This document shows, in pieces, positions 17,568 through 26,280 of a DNA stretch of 64,000 nt. The notes under the pieces were generated by a model, which saw nothing but the letters and a program-made list of their open reading frames with translations, had not been told where the DNA came from and made no database searches. The first letter of the stretch is position 1. Every line of letters begins with the position of its first letter. The translations under genes and the position numbers were made by a program. Source of the DNA: CAZIKF01 sp964539825 (GTDB lineage: Bacteria > Muiribacteriota > UBA6191); assembly GCA_964539825.1 (NCBI GenBank), contig CAZIKF010000011.1:56849-120848 (forward strand), read 5' to 3'.

Positions 17568-19357
17568 TCCTGACCATATGTAAGCATATGGGAAACAATA
17601 GCTTTAATTTCATCGATGGGGACATGGGCATTGGATGGCATGGGCATGGGCCCCCAGTTTCCTGATCCACCTTCAGTAACCTTTTTCACAAGTTTCGCAA
17701 GGGTGGTCTCGTCGAATTTATACCTTTCAGCCAGCATCTTAAAGGATGGTCCTATGATCTTGGCATCTACGTTGTGGCAGGCTATACAATTATTCTTTTG
17801 GGCTAGCTTCATGGGGTCAATAGCTGGAATCATGGATTTTTCGGGGGCTTTGCTCTTCTTCTCAGGGGACTCAGCTTTTTTGTGCGAAAGAATAAATTCA
17901 ATCATAGTCCGAATATCCCCATCTGGAATGCCGGGATGAGGAATCATGGGAACCTGTCCCCAGTTTCCGGATCCTCCCAGGCGGACCTTTTTGAGCAGAG
18001 TTTGAAGGGTACTTTCCTTATTTTCATATTTTCCTGACAACATTCGAAAGGATGGTCCGACAAGTTTCTGGTCTGGATCATGACAGAGAAGACACCCCTT
18101 CTGGCTAAGTAGTTTTTCTCCTGGTGAGGCGGGTTTTGCAGATGCCCTGCGAAATGCTTCTGCCCCTTCCGGATTCAGCATATATTCCACCATCAAACGG
18201 ATTTCTGATTCAGGAATGTGCATATGGGGAACCATGGGAACATCTCCCCAAACTCCTGACCCTCCCCTGCGAACCTTTTGAATGAGACGAAGCAGCTCCG
18301 TCTTTGAATTTCCGGACTTCTTTGCGATCATCCTATAACTCGGTCCTATTTTAGGTCCTGCCTTGGTATGGCATACATTACAATCATACTGGTCCATCAA
18401 AGATCTGGCTTTGACTGCCTGGTTGAGATCTAATGTCGGGTTCTTTTGCTTTGTCTTGACGTCCCAGATAGCATGTTCGGAAAGGTATCTATAGAGATTA
18501 GCTGCCTCATGGGGATTGAGTAGATCCGTATGGAATGGAGATGCCAGAGAACGGGAGTTTATTAGCAAAAAGTACTGGAAGTCGGCAGGGGATTTCTGCC
18601 ACATTGAGGACCTCGAAAGAAGAAGATAGAGTTGGTTCAGATTACCAAAGATATCGGTAAGCTTTCTTGCGGCGGAACTTCCAATTTCTGCTTCGCGAAG
18701 AACTGATTCTCTAAATCTCATTGCGCTGCCCAGCCGATCCTCATCTTCAGATGCCAAAACTCGCATTGCCATAGAAACGGGGATCTGATTTGGCTCACTA
18801 GAGGTCTTATCCAGTCCATATTTTTTGGCAAGATCTTTGAGCTCCGTACTTGTGACAGGGGGGCTGTCAGTTCTATAGGAACGAACAAGATGGGAGAGTG
18901 CGAATCGGTCCACAACGGGGAGGGTGTCATAGGAGAGCATCCCGCGCGAGCCTATACCCTCAGTCAGGGTTCGGAACACATCAAATAGACTTCGTCCATT
19001 GGTCCAGTCTGAGGAGTCGTGAAAGTTTCGCGGGGGAAAAGTCATCCCTTTGGACGCAACCCCATCTCCCTTTCCTTCATTGCCATGACACATGGCGCAT
19101 TGGGACTTGAAGACTTCACGGGCTCGCTCCATCTGCTCAGGAGATGGCTTTGACACTTTGTCAAAATCAATGGCCTCGACGCTTTTACCTCTCTTCATGG
19201 TCAGATCCGGTGTGCTTGAAGATTGCAGGGAGGCAACAACTGGGATTTTCTGTCTATGGGTATAGGCCAGAAACAGAAAGCTCAGGAACAGGAGCACAAA
19301 AAAGACGAACAGGGATTGGACGCCTGGAATCGGCATGCATGGTTTTGAATACTTCAT
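17564..19357 (-). CDS. Membrane-anchored tetraheme cytochrome c with three c551-like repeats
   Basis: A 597-residue protein: N-terminal membrane helix (about 14-32), then CxxCH sites near 87, 326, 422 and 524. The last three sit in about 100-residue repeats, each with GPS(Y/F)(R/K)M, GGSG(V/N)WG and a Met-containing axial-ligand loop (DVPMVPH, QVPMIPH, PMPMPSN). Residues 100-310 are helical without heme. It starts the minus-strand unit with moaB and napA and is a candidate electron carrier between the NapGH-type membrane complex and NapA. The ATG has GGAG 6 nt upstream. I know of no standard Nap subunit with this layout. Confidence 0.9.
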   Translation of the reverse strand: MKYSKPCMPIPGVQSLFVFFVLLFLSFLFLAYTHRQKIPVVASLQSSSTPDLTMKRGKSVEAIDFDKVSKPSPEQMERAREVFKSQCAMCHGNEGKGDGVASKGMTFPPRNFHDSSDWTNGRSLFDVFRTLTEGIGSRGMLSYDTLPVVDRFALSHLVRSYRTDSPPVTSTELKDLAKKYGLDKTSSEPNQIPVSMAMRVLASEDEDRLGSAMRFRESVLREAEIGSSAARKLTDIFGNLNQLYLLLSRSSMWQKSPADFQYFLLINSRSLASPFHTDLLNPHEAANLYRYLSEHAIWDVKTKQKNPTLDLNQAVKARSLMDQYDCNVCHTKAGPKIGPSYRMIAKKSGNSKTELLRLIQKVRRGGSGVWGDVPMVPHMHIPESEIRLMVEYMLNPEGAEAFRRASAKPASPGEKLLSQKGCLLCHDPDQKLVGPSFRMLSGKYENKESTLQTLLKKVRLGGSGNWGQVPMIPHPGIPDGDIRTMIEFILSHKKAESPEKKSKAPEKSMIPAIDPMKLAQKNNCIACHNVDAKIIGPSFKMLAERYKFDETTLAKLVKKVTEGGSGNWGPMPMPSNAHVPIDEIKAIVSHMLTYGQE

Positions 19358-19398
19358 AGAGAGCTCCAGCGGGAGATGAATCGTCGAGTTATAATTAC

Positions 19399-19414
19399 TG
19401 CAAAGAGCATGCCT
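19399..19414 (-). promoter_or_regulatory. Sigma-54 promoter of the cytochrome/moaB/napA operon
   Basis: Minus strand AGGCATGCTCTTTGCA: GG and GC 10 nt apart, -12 box TTGCA, and one changed base before GG. The predicted start near 19388 gives a leader of about 30 nt to the ATG at 19357. Confidence 0.6.
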
Positions 19415-19508
19415 ACAACCGTATCTAATGAATCTGAAGCGCCCCAGGCTTTATTTTTCTTGAGTCTACGATTGCAAAATGATTAAATCCTGAAGTATGC
19501 GGCCCTAC

Positions 19509-19538
19509 TTGACCCGGGTTTTCCCCTGGCCGTAATCT
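19509..19538 (+). promoter_or_regulatory. Sigma-70-type promoter of porin gene, possibly leaderless
   Basis: -35 TTGACC (19509-19514), 18-nt spacer, -10 TAATCT (19533-19538). Only 8 nt separate the -10 box from the ATG at 19547, and no Shine-Dalgarno sequence is present, so the mRNA may begin at or next to the start codon. Confidence 0.45.
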
Positions 19539-19546
19539 CAATCTGG

Positions 19547-20782
19547 ATGTTTCGTCTCTTCATTTTTTCAGTTTACCTGATCATATCGCTGCAACAAACC
19601 TTATTTGGTTCTGAGTGGATTACCCATGGCTTTCTTAGTAAGGGCTATATGAATTCTAGTGCCCACAATTATCTCGCAGAGAGCAATGGAGGCACCTACC
19701 AGTTTACAGAATATGGAATTAACTTCATGAGGCAGGTGAATAAGGATCTGCGCGTGGGGGCTCAGTTATTTGGTCGTGACCTGGGTGATATCGGAAACAG
19801 CAGACTCAACCTGGATTGGATGTATGCGGATCTCAGGCTCTCGGGCTCCCTTAGATTGAGGGTAGGAAAGATGTTCACGCCCATGGGTTTTCACTCAGAG
19901 GGCCGTGACATTGACCTCTTGCGCTCAACCGTACTTTTACCCCAATCCGTATATTTTGATACCTTCCGAGATAATTTCGCCTTTAACGGAGTCGTTCTCC
20001 AGGGAGATCAGCCTCTGCTTGAAGGTTTACTCGATTTCAAGCTCTTTCGAGGCGGTTTCAACATGGCCGATGATGCTCCCGGAATGCAGGATCTCTCCAG
20101 GTTCTTTGGACCCTTCTTTTTGCAGGCAACTCAGGCTCAAATGACCCAGGCGGGTGTACCGCAAGCCTTCCAGCCCAATCGCTATAGCTCCCAAAACCTA
20201 TGGGGCAAGCCTACAGAGATTCAGGGGTTTCGATTCGTATGGTCCTCGGCGAATCAGGACTGGAGGATGGGCTATTCGGAATTTTCGGCCGGTTCTGAAA
20301 TCAATGGCGAGATTTTGCTCAGCCCGGGGGCGATTAGACTTCCTTTCTCAGCACCGCTTAGGATCAACAAATTTTCAATTCTCTCTGCTGAATATAACTG
20401 GAATCGTTTTAAAGCTACTTTTGAGAGACTGGATAACAAAATGAATTTAGCCGGGAACTCTCTAATTATGGAGGGTTACTACCATCAACTGGAGTATCGA
20501 CTGGATGAAACCAAAGAGCTTTCCTTCAGCTATTCCCAGTTTTATCCTTTTGTTGAAAAGGGTAAGGGAAGTGGGTGGGCTCCCCCTGGATTTCCGGACC
20601 ACCGAAGCTATCAAACCGACCGGGGTTTGAGTCTGCGAGTGGACCTGAATAACCACGCGGTTCTGAAACTTGAATATCACTGGATGAATGGGACTGCCCA
20701 GCTCAGGGAGGTTCTCAATCCAATATGGCAAGATCAACGTAACTGGGAAATGTTTTTAATCAAAACGACTATAAAGTTCTAG
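19547..20782 (+). CDS. Outer-membrane beta-barrel porin
   Basis: A 411-residue protein with a Sec signal peptide (MFRLFIFSVYLIISLQQTLFG), alternating hydrophobic beta strands throughout (for example LRLRVGKMFTPMGFH) and a C-terminal Phe in LIKTTIKF, the usual outer-membrane insertion signal. It is divergent from the nap operon and 8 bp upstream of a mini PstS-like gene. Porin plus mini-PstS pairs recur in other Gram-negative genomes. Its substrate is not visible; nitrate/nitrite or phosphate passage would be guesses. Confidence 0.85.
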   Translation: MFRLFIFSVYLIISLQQTLFGSEWITHGFLSKGYMNSSAHNYLAESNGGTYQFTEYGINFMRQVNKDLRVGAQLFGRDLGDIGNSRLNLDWMYADLRLSGSLRLRVGKMFTPMGFHSEGRDIDLLRSTVLLPQSVYFDTFRDNFAFNGVVLQGDQPLLEGLLDFKLFRGGFNMADDAPGMQDLSRFFGPFFLQATQAQMTQAGVPQAFQPNRYSSQNLWGKPTEIQGFRFVWSSANQDWRMGYSEFSAGSEINGEILLSPGAIRLPFSAPLRINKFSILSAEYNWNRFKATFERLDNKMNLAGNSLIMEGYYHQLEYRLDETKELSFSYSQFYPFVEKGKGSGWAPPGFPDHRSYQTDRGLSLRVDLNNHAVLKLEYHWMNGTAQLREVLNPIWQDQRNWEMFLIKTTIKF

Positions 20783-20790
20783 GAGATAGG

Positions 20791-21216
20791 GTGTACTGGG
20801 TAAAACAGATTATGAGTGTTTTTATAACCCTCTGCCTTTACCTACCCATCAATCATGCGAACGTCTTTGTAATTGTCCATGCCAATTCCCCCCTCGTTGA
20901 GATTCACAGAAACGAATTGAAAAGAATTTATATGAATCGCAGGGATCAATGGAAGCACGGCGGCGCGATTCAAAAAGCCGTGTTAAGGGGAGGGGATACT
21001 CACAAAGAACTGTGCCGTACTATCCTGAGGCAGGAGCCAAAACGATTCGAGCGATACTGGGTGCGTCTTGTATTCACAGGACAGGGAATTGCTCCTGTTT
21101 CCCTGAAGTCAGATAGTGAAATGCTCAAATATGTCTCCGAAAATAAGAACTCACTGGGATATGTGAGCGCAATCCCACAGACTCCGGGAATCAAAGTTCT
21201 AAAGATTCTTGATTAG
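20791..21216 (+). CDS. Mini PstS-like periplasmic binding protein
   Basis: A 141-residue secreted protein with the short phosphate-binding-protein-like fold: VFVIVHANSPLVEIHRNELK, IYMNRRDQWKHGG, then FERYWVRLVFTGQGIAP and NSLGYVSA. It is about half the length of PstS and has no ABC transporter beside it. AGGAG (20781-20785) lies 5 nt before the GTG at 20791, and the gene starts 8 bp after the porin stop, so the two form an operon. The family is often found next to porins and sensor proteins; function unproven. Confidence 0.8.
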   Translation: MYWVKQIMSVFITLCLYLPINHANVFVIVHANSPLVEIHRNELKRIYMNRRDQWKHGGAIQKAVLRGGDTHKELCRTILRQEPKRFERYWVRLVFTGQGIAPVSLKSDSEMLKYVSENKNSLGYVSAIPQTPGIKVLKILD

Positions 21217-21335
21217 TCCACTTCCAGAATTCTTCTTCCCATATCTCTGTCAAAAATTGCGGCTTCCTTTCTGAGCCAGACTTGCATTCATGAGCTGGGC
21301 TGGTCAAAATGGATCTTCGATCTTTGGAGGTTGAT

Positions 21336-23069
21336 ATGGATTCTAAGCGCTTAGAGCAATTTTTTGACGAGTATTGGCAAAAACGTCTCGAGTTTTCCCC
21401 GACTTACGCCACATTCTGCGGGATTCATAAATACAATGATCGGGTTGAGGATCTAAGTCTCAAACATGATGGGGAGCGCAAGAGATGGGTAAACGAAGTT
21501 TATCAGATTCTTAAAAAAATCCCTCAAACGGATTTGGATGCGACCAATAGGGTCAGCCGCAAGATTCTTCTTGAGGACATCGAACTCGGTAAACGATTCG
21601 ATCCATTTCCAATCCATCACCTGTGTATCGATCAAATGATGGGAGTACATCTTGGATTTCTTTCCGTCGCAAGGGTGCATCCGCTAAAGAGCGTAGATGA
21701 TTTTCAAGATTATGTTTCGCGTTTGAGAGGTCATTCCAGGCAGCTTTCCCAGGCCCTGGGTCATCTGAGAAGAGGATTAAAGAAGGGCTGGACCAATCCG
21801 GCTCACATCAATGAACTGGTGATCAAGCAGCTGGATGATTTTCTCTCCAAGAAACCGGCTCAATTACCTCATTTCCAATTGGTGGAGCCCAAACTGAAAG
21901 TGCTTGGTCAACAGCGTGTTGAGATTGAGAAAGAGTTAGTCCAGGTTCTTAAGAAAAAGATTCTACCTGTCCTCAAAAAGTTAAGAGATTTCTTGGCGGG
22001 GCCTTATCGTCAGGGTTGTCGCCAAGGGGATGGCATATGTTTTTTGCCCGATGGAAAGGAGCTTTATCGGCTCTATGTAAAGAATCACACTGGACTGGAC
22101 CTGGAGCCGGAACAGATTCATGAACTGGGATTAAGAGAAGTGGAAAGAATTCATCACGAGATGGAAGATGTGCAGCGTGAGATGGGATTTGCGGGGACCC
22201 TAAAAGAGTTCTTTCAATTTATGCGAGATGAAGAATCGCTTCACTATTCCACACGCGAGGAGATTGTTGAACATCATCGATCTCTGCTCAATAGAATGGA
22301 GAAGAAGCTACCGGAATATTTTTCCACCCTGCCTAAGAATAAATATGAAGTCTTACCCATGCCTGAGTTTCAGGAGCGTGAAGCCCCAGATGCCTATTAT
22401 ATGCCTGGGAATTCCCAATGCGGCAGACCAGGAACCTATTACGTAAACACCTATGAGCCCTCCACCCGTGGGAAATTTAATGCTGAGGTGCTCGCTTATC
22501 ATGAAGCCGTGCCAGGCCATCACCTGCAGATTTCGATTGCCCAGGAACTAGATCATCTTCCGGAATTTCGAAAGAGGGGTACAGATACTGCTTATGTGGA
22601 AGGCTGGGCTCTCTATACCGAAAAGCTAGCCCAGGAAATGGGATTTTACCTCAGTCCTGCTTCAAGATTTGGTCGGCTGTCTTTTGAAGTCTGGCGAGCG
22701 TGCAGACTGGTGGTTGATACAGGTATCCATTCCATGGGTTGGAGCCGTGAGGACGCCATTCGGTTCCTGAAAGAGTCCGGAGGACTCTCTTCGGAAAACA
22801 TTGAGGTCGAAGTGGATCGCTATATCGTAATGCCCGGTCAGGCCCTCTCCTATAAAATTGGTGAGCTATTCTTGCTCAAGCTTAGACGCGTCATTGAGCA
22901 AAAAGCGGGAGACCAGTTTGACCTTCGAGAGTTTCATGACATCATCCTACGAAACGGGGCATTGCACCTCGACATTTTGGAAGAATTGGTGGAAGAATAC
23001 TACGAAGCCAAATTAGCACCGATGCGAAGCCAGGGATCTGGAATTCAACAGTCTATGGTCGGTGAATAA
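21336..23069 (+). CDS. DUF885 family protein, putative metallopeptidase
   Basis: A 577-residue DUF885 protein. The HEAVPGHHLQ segment (HExxxGHH) with downstream Glu in YVEGWALYTEKLA forms the likely zinc site, followed by the conserved C-terminal region DRYIVMPGQALSYKIGE. No signal peptide is present, so it is probably cytoplasmic, unlike many family members. The ATG at 21336 has GGAGG 5 nt upstream and is chosen over the in-frame ATG at 21309. No functional link to neighbours is evident. Confidence 0.88.
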   Translation: MDSKRLEQFFDEYWQKRLEFSPTYATFCGIHKYNDRVEDLSLKHDGERKRWVNEVYQILKKIPQTDLDATNRVSRKILLEDIELGKRFDPFPIHHLCIDQMMGVHLGFLSVARVHPLKSVDDFQDYVSRLRGHSRQLSQALGHLRRGLKKGWTNPAHINELVIKQLDDFLSKKPAQLPHFQLVEPKLKVLGQQRVEIEKELVQVLKKKILPVLKKLRDFLAGPYRQGCRQGDGICFLPDGKELYRLYVKNHTGLDLEPEQIHELGLREVERIHHEMEDVQREMGFAGTLKEFFQFMRDEESLHYSTREEIVEHHRSLLNRMEKKLPEYFSTLPKNKYEVLPMPEFQEREAPDAYYMPGNSQCGRPGTYYVNTYEPSTRGKFNAEVLAYHEAVPGHHLQISIAQELDHLPEFRKRGTDTAYVEGWALYTEKLAQEMGFYLSPASRFGRLSFEVWRACRLVVDTGIHSMGWSREDAIRFLKESGGLSSENIEVEVDRYIVMPGQALSYKIGELFLLKLRRVIEQKAGDQFDLREFHDIILRNGALHLDILEELVEEYYEAKLAPMRSQGSGIQQSMVGE

Positions 23070-23105
23070 CTACACCTCACAACTCATACACTGGCATAGA
23101 CCTTT

Positions 23106-25127
23106 CTAGACCATACAGGTGTCATTGGAACAACCCTGCTCACCGATAGCTTCCTCGTTTAGATAGTGCTTCAGTGCCTGAGGTCTGAGTGTCTGTACAT
23201 AGCTATCGTATTCATCTTTGGTAATTGGCTCTTCAGGCATTTGGGGATAATCACCGGAACAGTAGCGGAAAAAACACGCATTTTTAACATCGCGGTCAAA
23301 CATTTCTAGAACTCGTACAACTTCCTTCTCCTCATGCTCCCGAAAGGTCACGGTGCAGCTGACCTGGTTATCAGCCCAGTATTTCTGCGCTAGCTCAACT
23401 AGTTTCATCTGTTCCCAGATGGACACTTCCCCTCTGGATCGAATCTCTGTATCAAAATGAACAGGAAGGCTCACTACTACAGTCTCATCACCGGGTTGAG
23501 ATACCCATTTTCCATCTTCATCCTGTACATAGCGAATTTCAGGTTCGATTTTGTATCCGCTCTCCCTGGCCCAGCGGACCAGGGGAGAATGCGTAGATAA
23601 ACGTAAGTTCTTAAAATAGTACTGGCCCTCTGGATAATGGATACCAGCGGTTGTACCAGCCACCAGGGAGATCGTTCCGGAAGGTTTCACAGAGGTTGTT
23701 TTGATGGAATGGGGAATCGCGAGCCATTTGGAGTAAACCCCGTCGTAATATTGAACCTTCTCATAGCCTTGATCCATCCATTCCACCATAGTATGAGTGC
23801 CTCGAGACTCTCGAAAAAGAGCCAGGCCTGAGAGGCTAAGGCCGATCCTTCTATTCCTGAGCTGGACACGATTGGTTACTTCCTTATGGGTCTTTACCAG
23901 GGTTACGGATTTGCCATAGAGATAGGCGCACTTAACCACCTCTAGAAATTCGCTTTTATCCTTGATATTTGAGGGGAATATTTCAACGAGGTTGCAAACC
24001 TCATAGCTTTCCAGTGATTGCTCCACGCAGGGATTGCAGCCCTTAGCGTTGGAGTCTTTATAGTTAGGGGGGTCGATCATTCGCCCATACTTCTGAATTG
24101 TGTCGAGCCAAATATAGCCTGGTTCCCCGTTGGATATGGAGCGTTCTGCCAGTGGCTGATAGTCCATACCAACGCTCGCAAATACTGAGTTATTAGAAAA
24201 TCGGCCAAAATTCTTTCTCTCTGGGTTGAGCTCGTAGTTCTTCAAATCAAGAAACTCTTCGTCTTCGGGTTCGCCCAGTGCAAGTTCCGCAGTTCGTCGA
24301 ATGTTTCCAGCTACAACACACTCGCCCATCAGATTCATGATGTCAGTGATCAGCCTGGAATCAAGTGTTGCCCTGCCGTCTAGGAGCCTCTCATCAAACA
24401 GATCTCTGATTTGCTCATGCAGCCTGAGCAGAGGCTCAGGTCCAGCAGCCACTCCGCCAAACCCCTGAATCAGGGTTCCAGCCCCTCTTAACTTCGAATA
24501 GTCGAATTCATAGATTGGATTTTCCACGGGGTGAATATAAGACCGAATCAATGCTCCTGTGCTCTCAACCCAACCCTCACGGCTGTCCTCCACCACCCAT
24601 CTTTTCTCAATACCAACCGGCTTGCGAACGGAAAGTTTTCCAGCGCCTTTGGTAGAAAATCCGCAGCCAACTCCCAACATGGAAACATCCATCAAGAAAG
24701 TGAAAGATTCCTCCAGGGATTCCTCAATATCCTCCGTACACACAAAAGCACAGTTAAATAGACCCATTGGTGTTTTCGTATGGGCATATTCAGTACCCAT
24801 CATCCATAGCCCTCTCCCGGCTGGCAAAAAACGCATGTGAAAAATATGATCAAACATCAATTTGGCTGATTGGATTGCCTTTTCTTCATTCCAACCCAGG
24901 TGATGAACGAGGATATGGTCCTTTTGAAGAGAATAGGCTCCCTCCACGCATCGTCGAACCACATCAAGAAAGGACTCTTTACTTCCATCCTTCTTCAACC
25001 TGGAATAGGTTCGATAAAAGACTAATTCACCAAGACCATCAAATCCAAACGGGGGTGTTTGATCTCGATAGGAATCTACAAAATCATCTGGGAGTCGAAA
25101 CGATAACCAGCGGCACTCTGAGTTCAT
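23106..25127 (-). CDS. nrdJ: Adenosylcobalamin-dependent (class II) ribonucleotide reductase
   Basis: A 673-residue monomeric-type class II reductase, which makes deoxyribonucleotides without oxygen using coenzyme B12. Visible are FNCAFVCTED (first active-site Cys), GVGCGFS, the finger-loop region NPCVEQSLESYEVCNLVEI, KPSGTISLVAG, and the C-terminal redox pair CSNDTC. The size and layout resemble the Lactobacillus triphosphate reductase more than the larger dimeric class II enzymes. The ATG at 25127 is preceded by GGGGGAG at 9 nt; an ATG six codons upstream has no ribosome site. Oxygen independence fits the anaerobic theme of the region. No cobalamin riboswitch was recognised in the short upstream spacer. 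Confidence 0.92.
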   Translation of the reverse strand: MNSECRWLSFRLPDDFVDSYRDQTPPFGFDGLGELVFYRTYSRLKKDGSKESFLDVVRRCVEGAYSLQKDHILVHHLGWNEEKAIQSAKLMFDHIFHMRFLPAGRGLWMMGTEYAHTKTPMGLFNCAFVCTEDIEESLEESFTFLMDVSMLGVGCGFSTKGAGKLSVRKPVGIEKRWVVEDSREGWVESTGALIRSYIHPVENPIYEFDYSKLRGAGTLIQGFGGVAAGPEPLLRLHEQIRDLFDERLLDGRATLDSRLITDIMNLMGECVVAGNIRRTAELALGEPEDEEFLDLKNYELNPERKNFGRFSNNSVFASVGMDYQPLAERSISNGEPGYIWLDTIQKYGRMIDPPNYKDSNAKGCNPCVEQSLESYEVCNLVEIFPSNIKDKSEFLEVVKCAYLYGKSVTLVKTHKEVTNRVQLRNRRIGLSLSGLALFRESRGTHTMVEWMDQGYEKVQYYDGVYSKWLAIPHSIKTTSVKPSGTISLVAGTTAGIHYPEGQYYFKNLRLSTHSPLVRWARESGYKIEPEIRYVQDEDGKWVSQPGDETVVVSLPVHFDTEIRSRGEVSIWEQMKLVELAQKYWADNQVSCTVTFREHEEKEVVRVLEMFDRDVKNACFFRYCSGDYPQMPEEPITKDEYDSYVQTLRPQALKHYLNEEAIGEQGCSNDTCMV

Positions 25128-25203
25128 AAAAAGGATCTCCCCCATTCTTAAATGGTTTCAAAAAAGGCCAAATTTTGGGGTCTTTTGTTTGAGGATCGAT
25201 AAG

Positions 25204-25227
25204 ATTACTACATTAGTTAACAGTAAT
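25204..25227. promoter_or_regulatory. Inverted repeat upstream of nrdJ
   Basis: ATTACT (25204-25209) and AGTAAT (25222-25227) flank 12 nt that include the palindrome GTTAAC (25216-25221). The AT-rich site lies about 80 bp upstream of the nrdJ start and may be an operator. It does not resemble the usual NrdR box. Confidence 0.3.
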
Positions 25228-25292
25228 AATATCTTTTTGTCTACAAAACTTTAACCGGAAGCAGGCGGTCAACTGTTCCGCACTCTTCGGGG

Positions 25293-26225
25293 TCAATCCT
25301 TCGAGTCGAATCCGAAGAGTGCGTCTATGAGCCCCATTCCTTCACCCTTTTCCTTTACCGCCAGGACAGGAATGTGGCTGTACATGATCAGGTATTCTGT
25401 GATGCTTCCCGCCAGAATGGATGCCACAGCGGTTCTTCCTCTGCTTCCGACCACCAGAAGATCGGAATTCCATTCCTTTGCAATAAATTTAATTCCGCGG
25501 CCAACATTGGGGTCAAGATGGTCCAGTTCCTCGACCTCGACATCTCCAAATTCCAGGCCTTGAAAAAAGGTGCTGAATTCTTCACAGGAAATTAACTTCA
25601 TGTTTCGAATTGCCTCTTGTTTGGCATCTTCGTTTGTCTCATCTACCATCGATACACCAAAAACATGCAGGGCCGTGATTCGTTTCAGCCCCAATGCCTT
25701 GCAGATATTACTTCCGATCTCGAGGGCATTCTTGGAAAAACGGGAAAAATCGACTGGTACAAGGACATGGTCAATTTTCGCTTCGGTTCCCCAGGGTATG
25801 ACAAGAACAGAACAAGGTGACTTTTGGACTAGTTTAAGGCAGAGTCTGGATGTCTTGTGAGAATCAGGGTTTTGGCCCACGATCACGAGATCAATGTCAT
25901 TCTCTTTGACGTAGCGCAGCATTTGAGGAAGGGGGGAGCCCTCCTGAACCAATTCACAAATGATCTCTGTTTGGGGAGTGTCTTCAAATTGGGGTATAAC
26001 GGCCTCTTCCATTTTTTCGAGAAAATCATGTTTTCTGGCTTCTTCCATGATTTCCTGATGCCCTTTGGAAATCCCTGTAAAGGGTTCGTGGTTAGGATAG
26101 AGGACATGGATGAAGTGGACTGAATCCACATCACTAAGAGTGCTTAGAAGTTTGGCATAGGAAGCCAGGCCCGAATCGTGTTCATCCCAACCCAGAGAAA
26201 CTAGAATATTCTTGTAGCGATACAT
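25293..26225 (-). CDS. Tandem universal stress protein (two UspA domains)
   Basis: A 310-residue protein with two Usp folds, about 1-150 (YKNILVSLGWDEHD to CSVLVIPWG) and 155-300 (IDHVLVPVDFSRFS to HIPVLAVKEK). The second carries the ATP-binding pattern G-x2-G-x9-GS (VGSRGRTAVASILAGSITEY); the first has a degenerate version (VGQNPDSHKT). Start at 26225, with GGAG 7 nt upstream. An in-frame codon at 26276 lies only 4 bp from the CoA-transferase stop, so the two genes form one unit driven by the sigma-54 promoter at 28231-28246. Confidence 0.9.
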   Translation of the reverse strand: MYRYKNILVSLGWDEHDSGLASYAKLLSTLSDVDSVHFIHVLYPNHEPFTGISKGHQEIMEEARKHDFLEKMEEAVIPQFEDTPQTEIICELVQEGSPLPQMLRYVKENDIDLVIVGQNPDSHKTSRLCLKLVQKSPCSVLVIPWGTEAKIDHVLVPVDFSRFSKNALEIGSNICKALGLKRITALHVFGVSMVDETNEDAKQEAIRNMKLISCEEFSTFFQGLEFGDVEVEELDHLDPNVGRGIKFIAKEWNSDLLVVGSRGRTAVASILAGSITEYLIMYSHIPVLAVKEKGEGMGLIDALFGFDSKD

Positions 26226-26280
26226 AGTTTTCTCCTCTGCAATCGGCTCTAGAGCCGTAGAATTAGCTTTACTCAATTCG

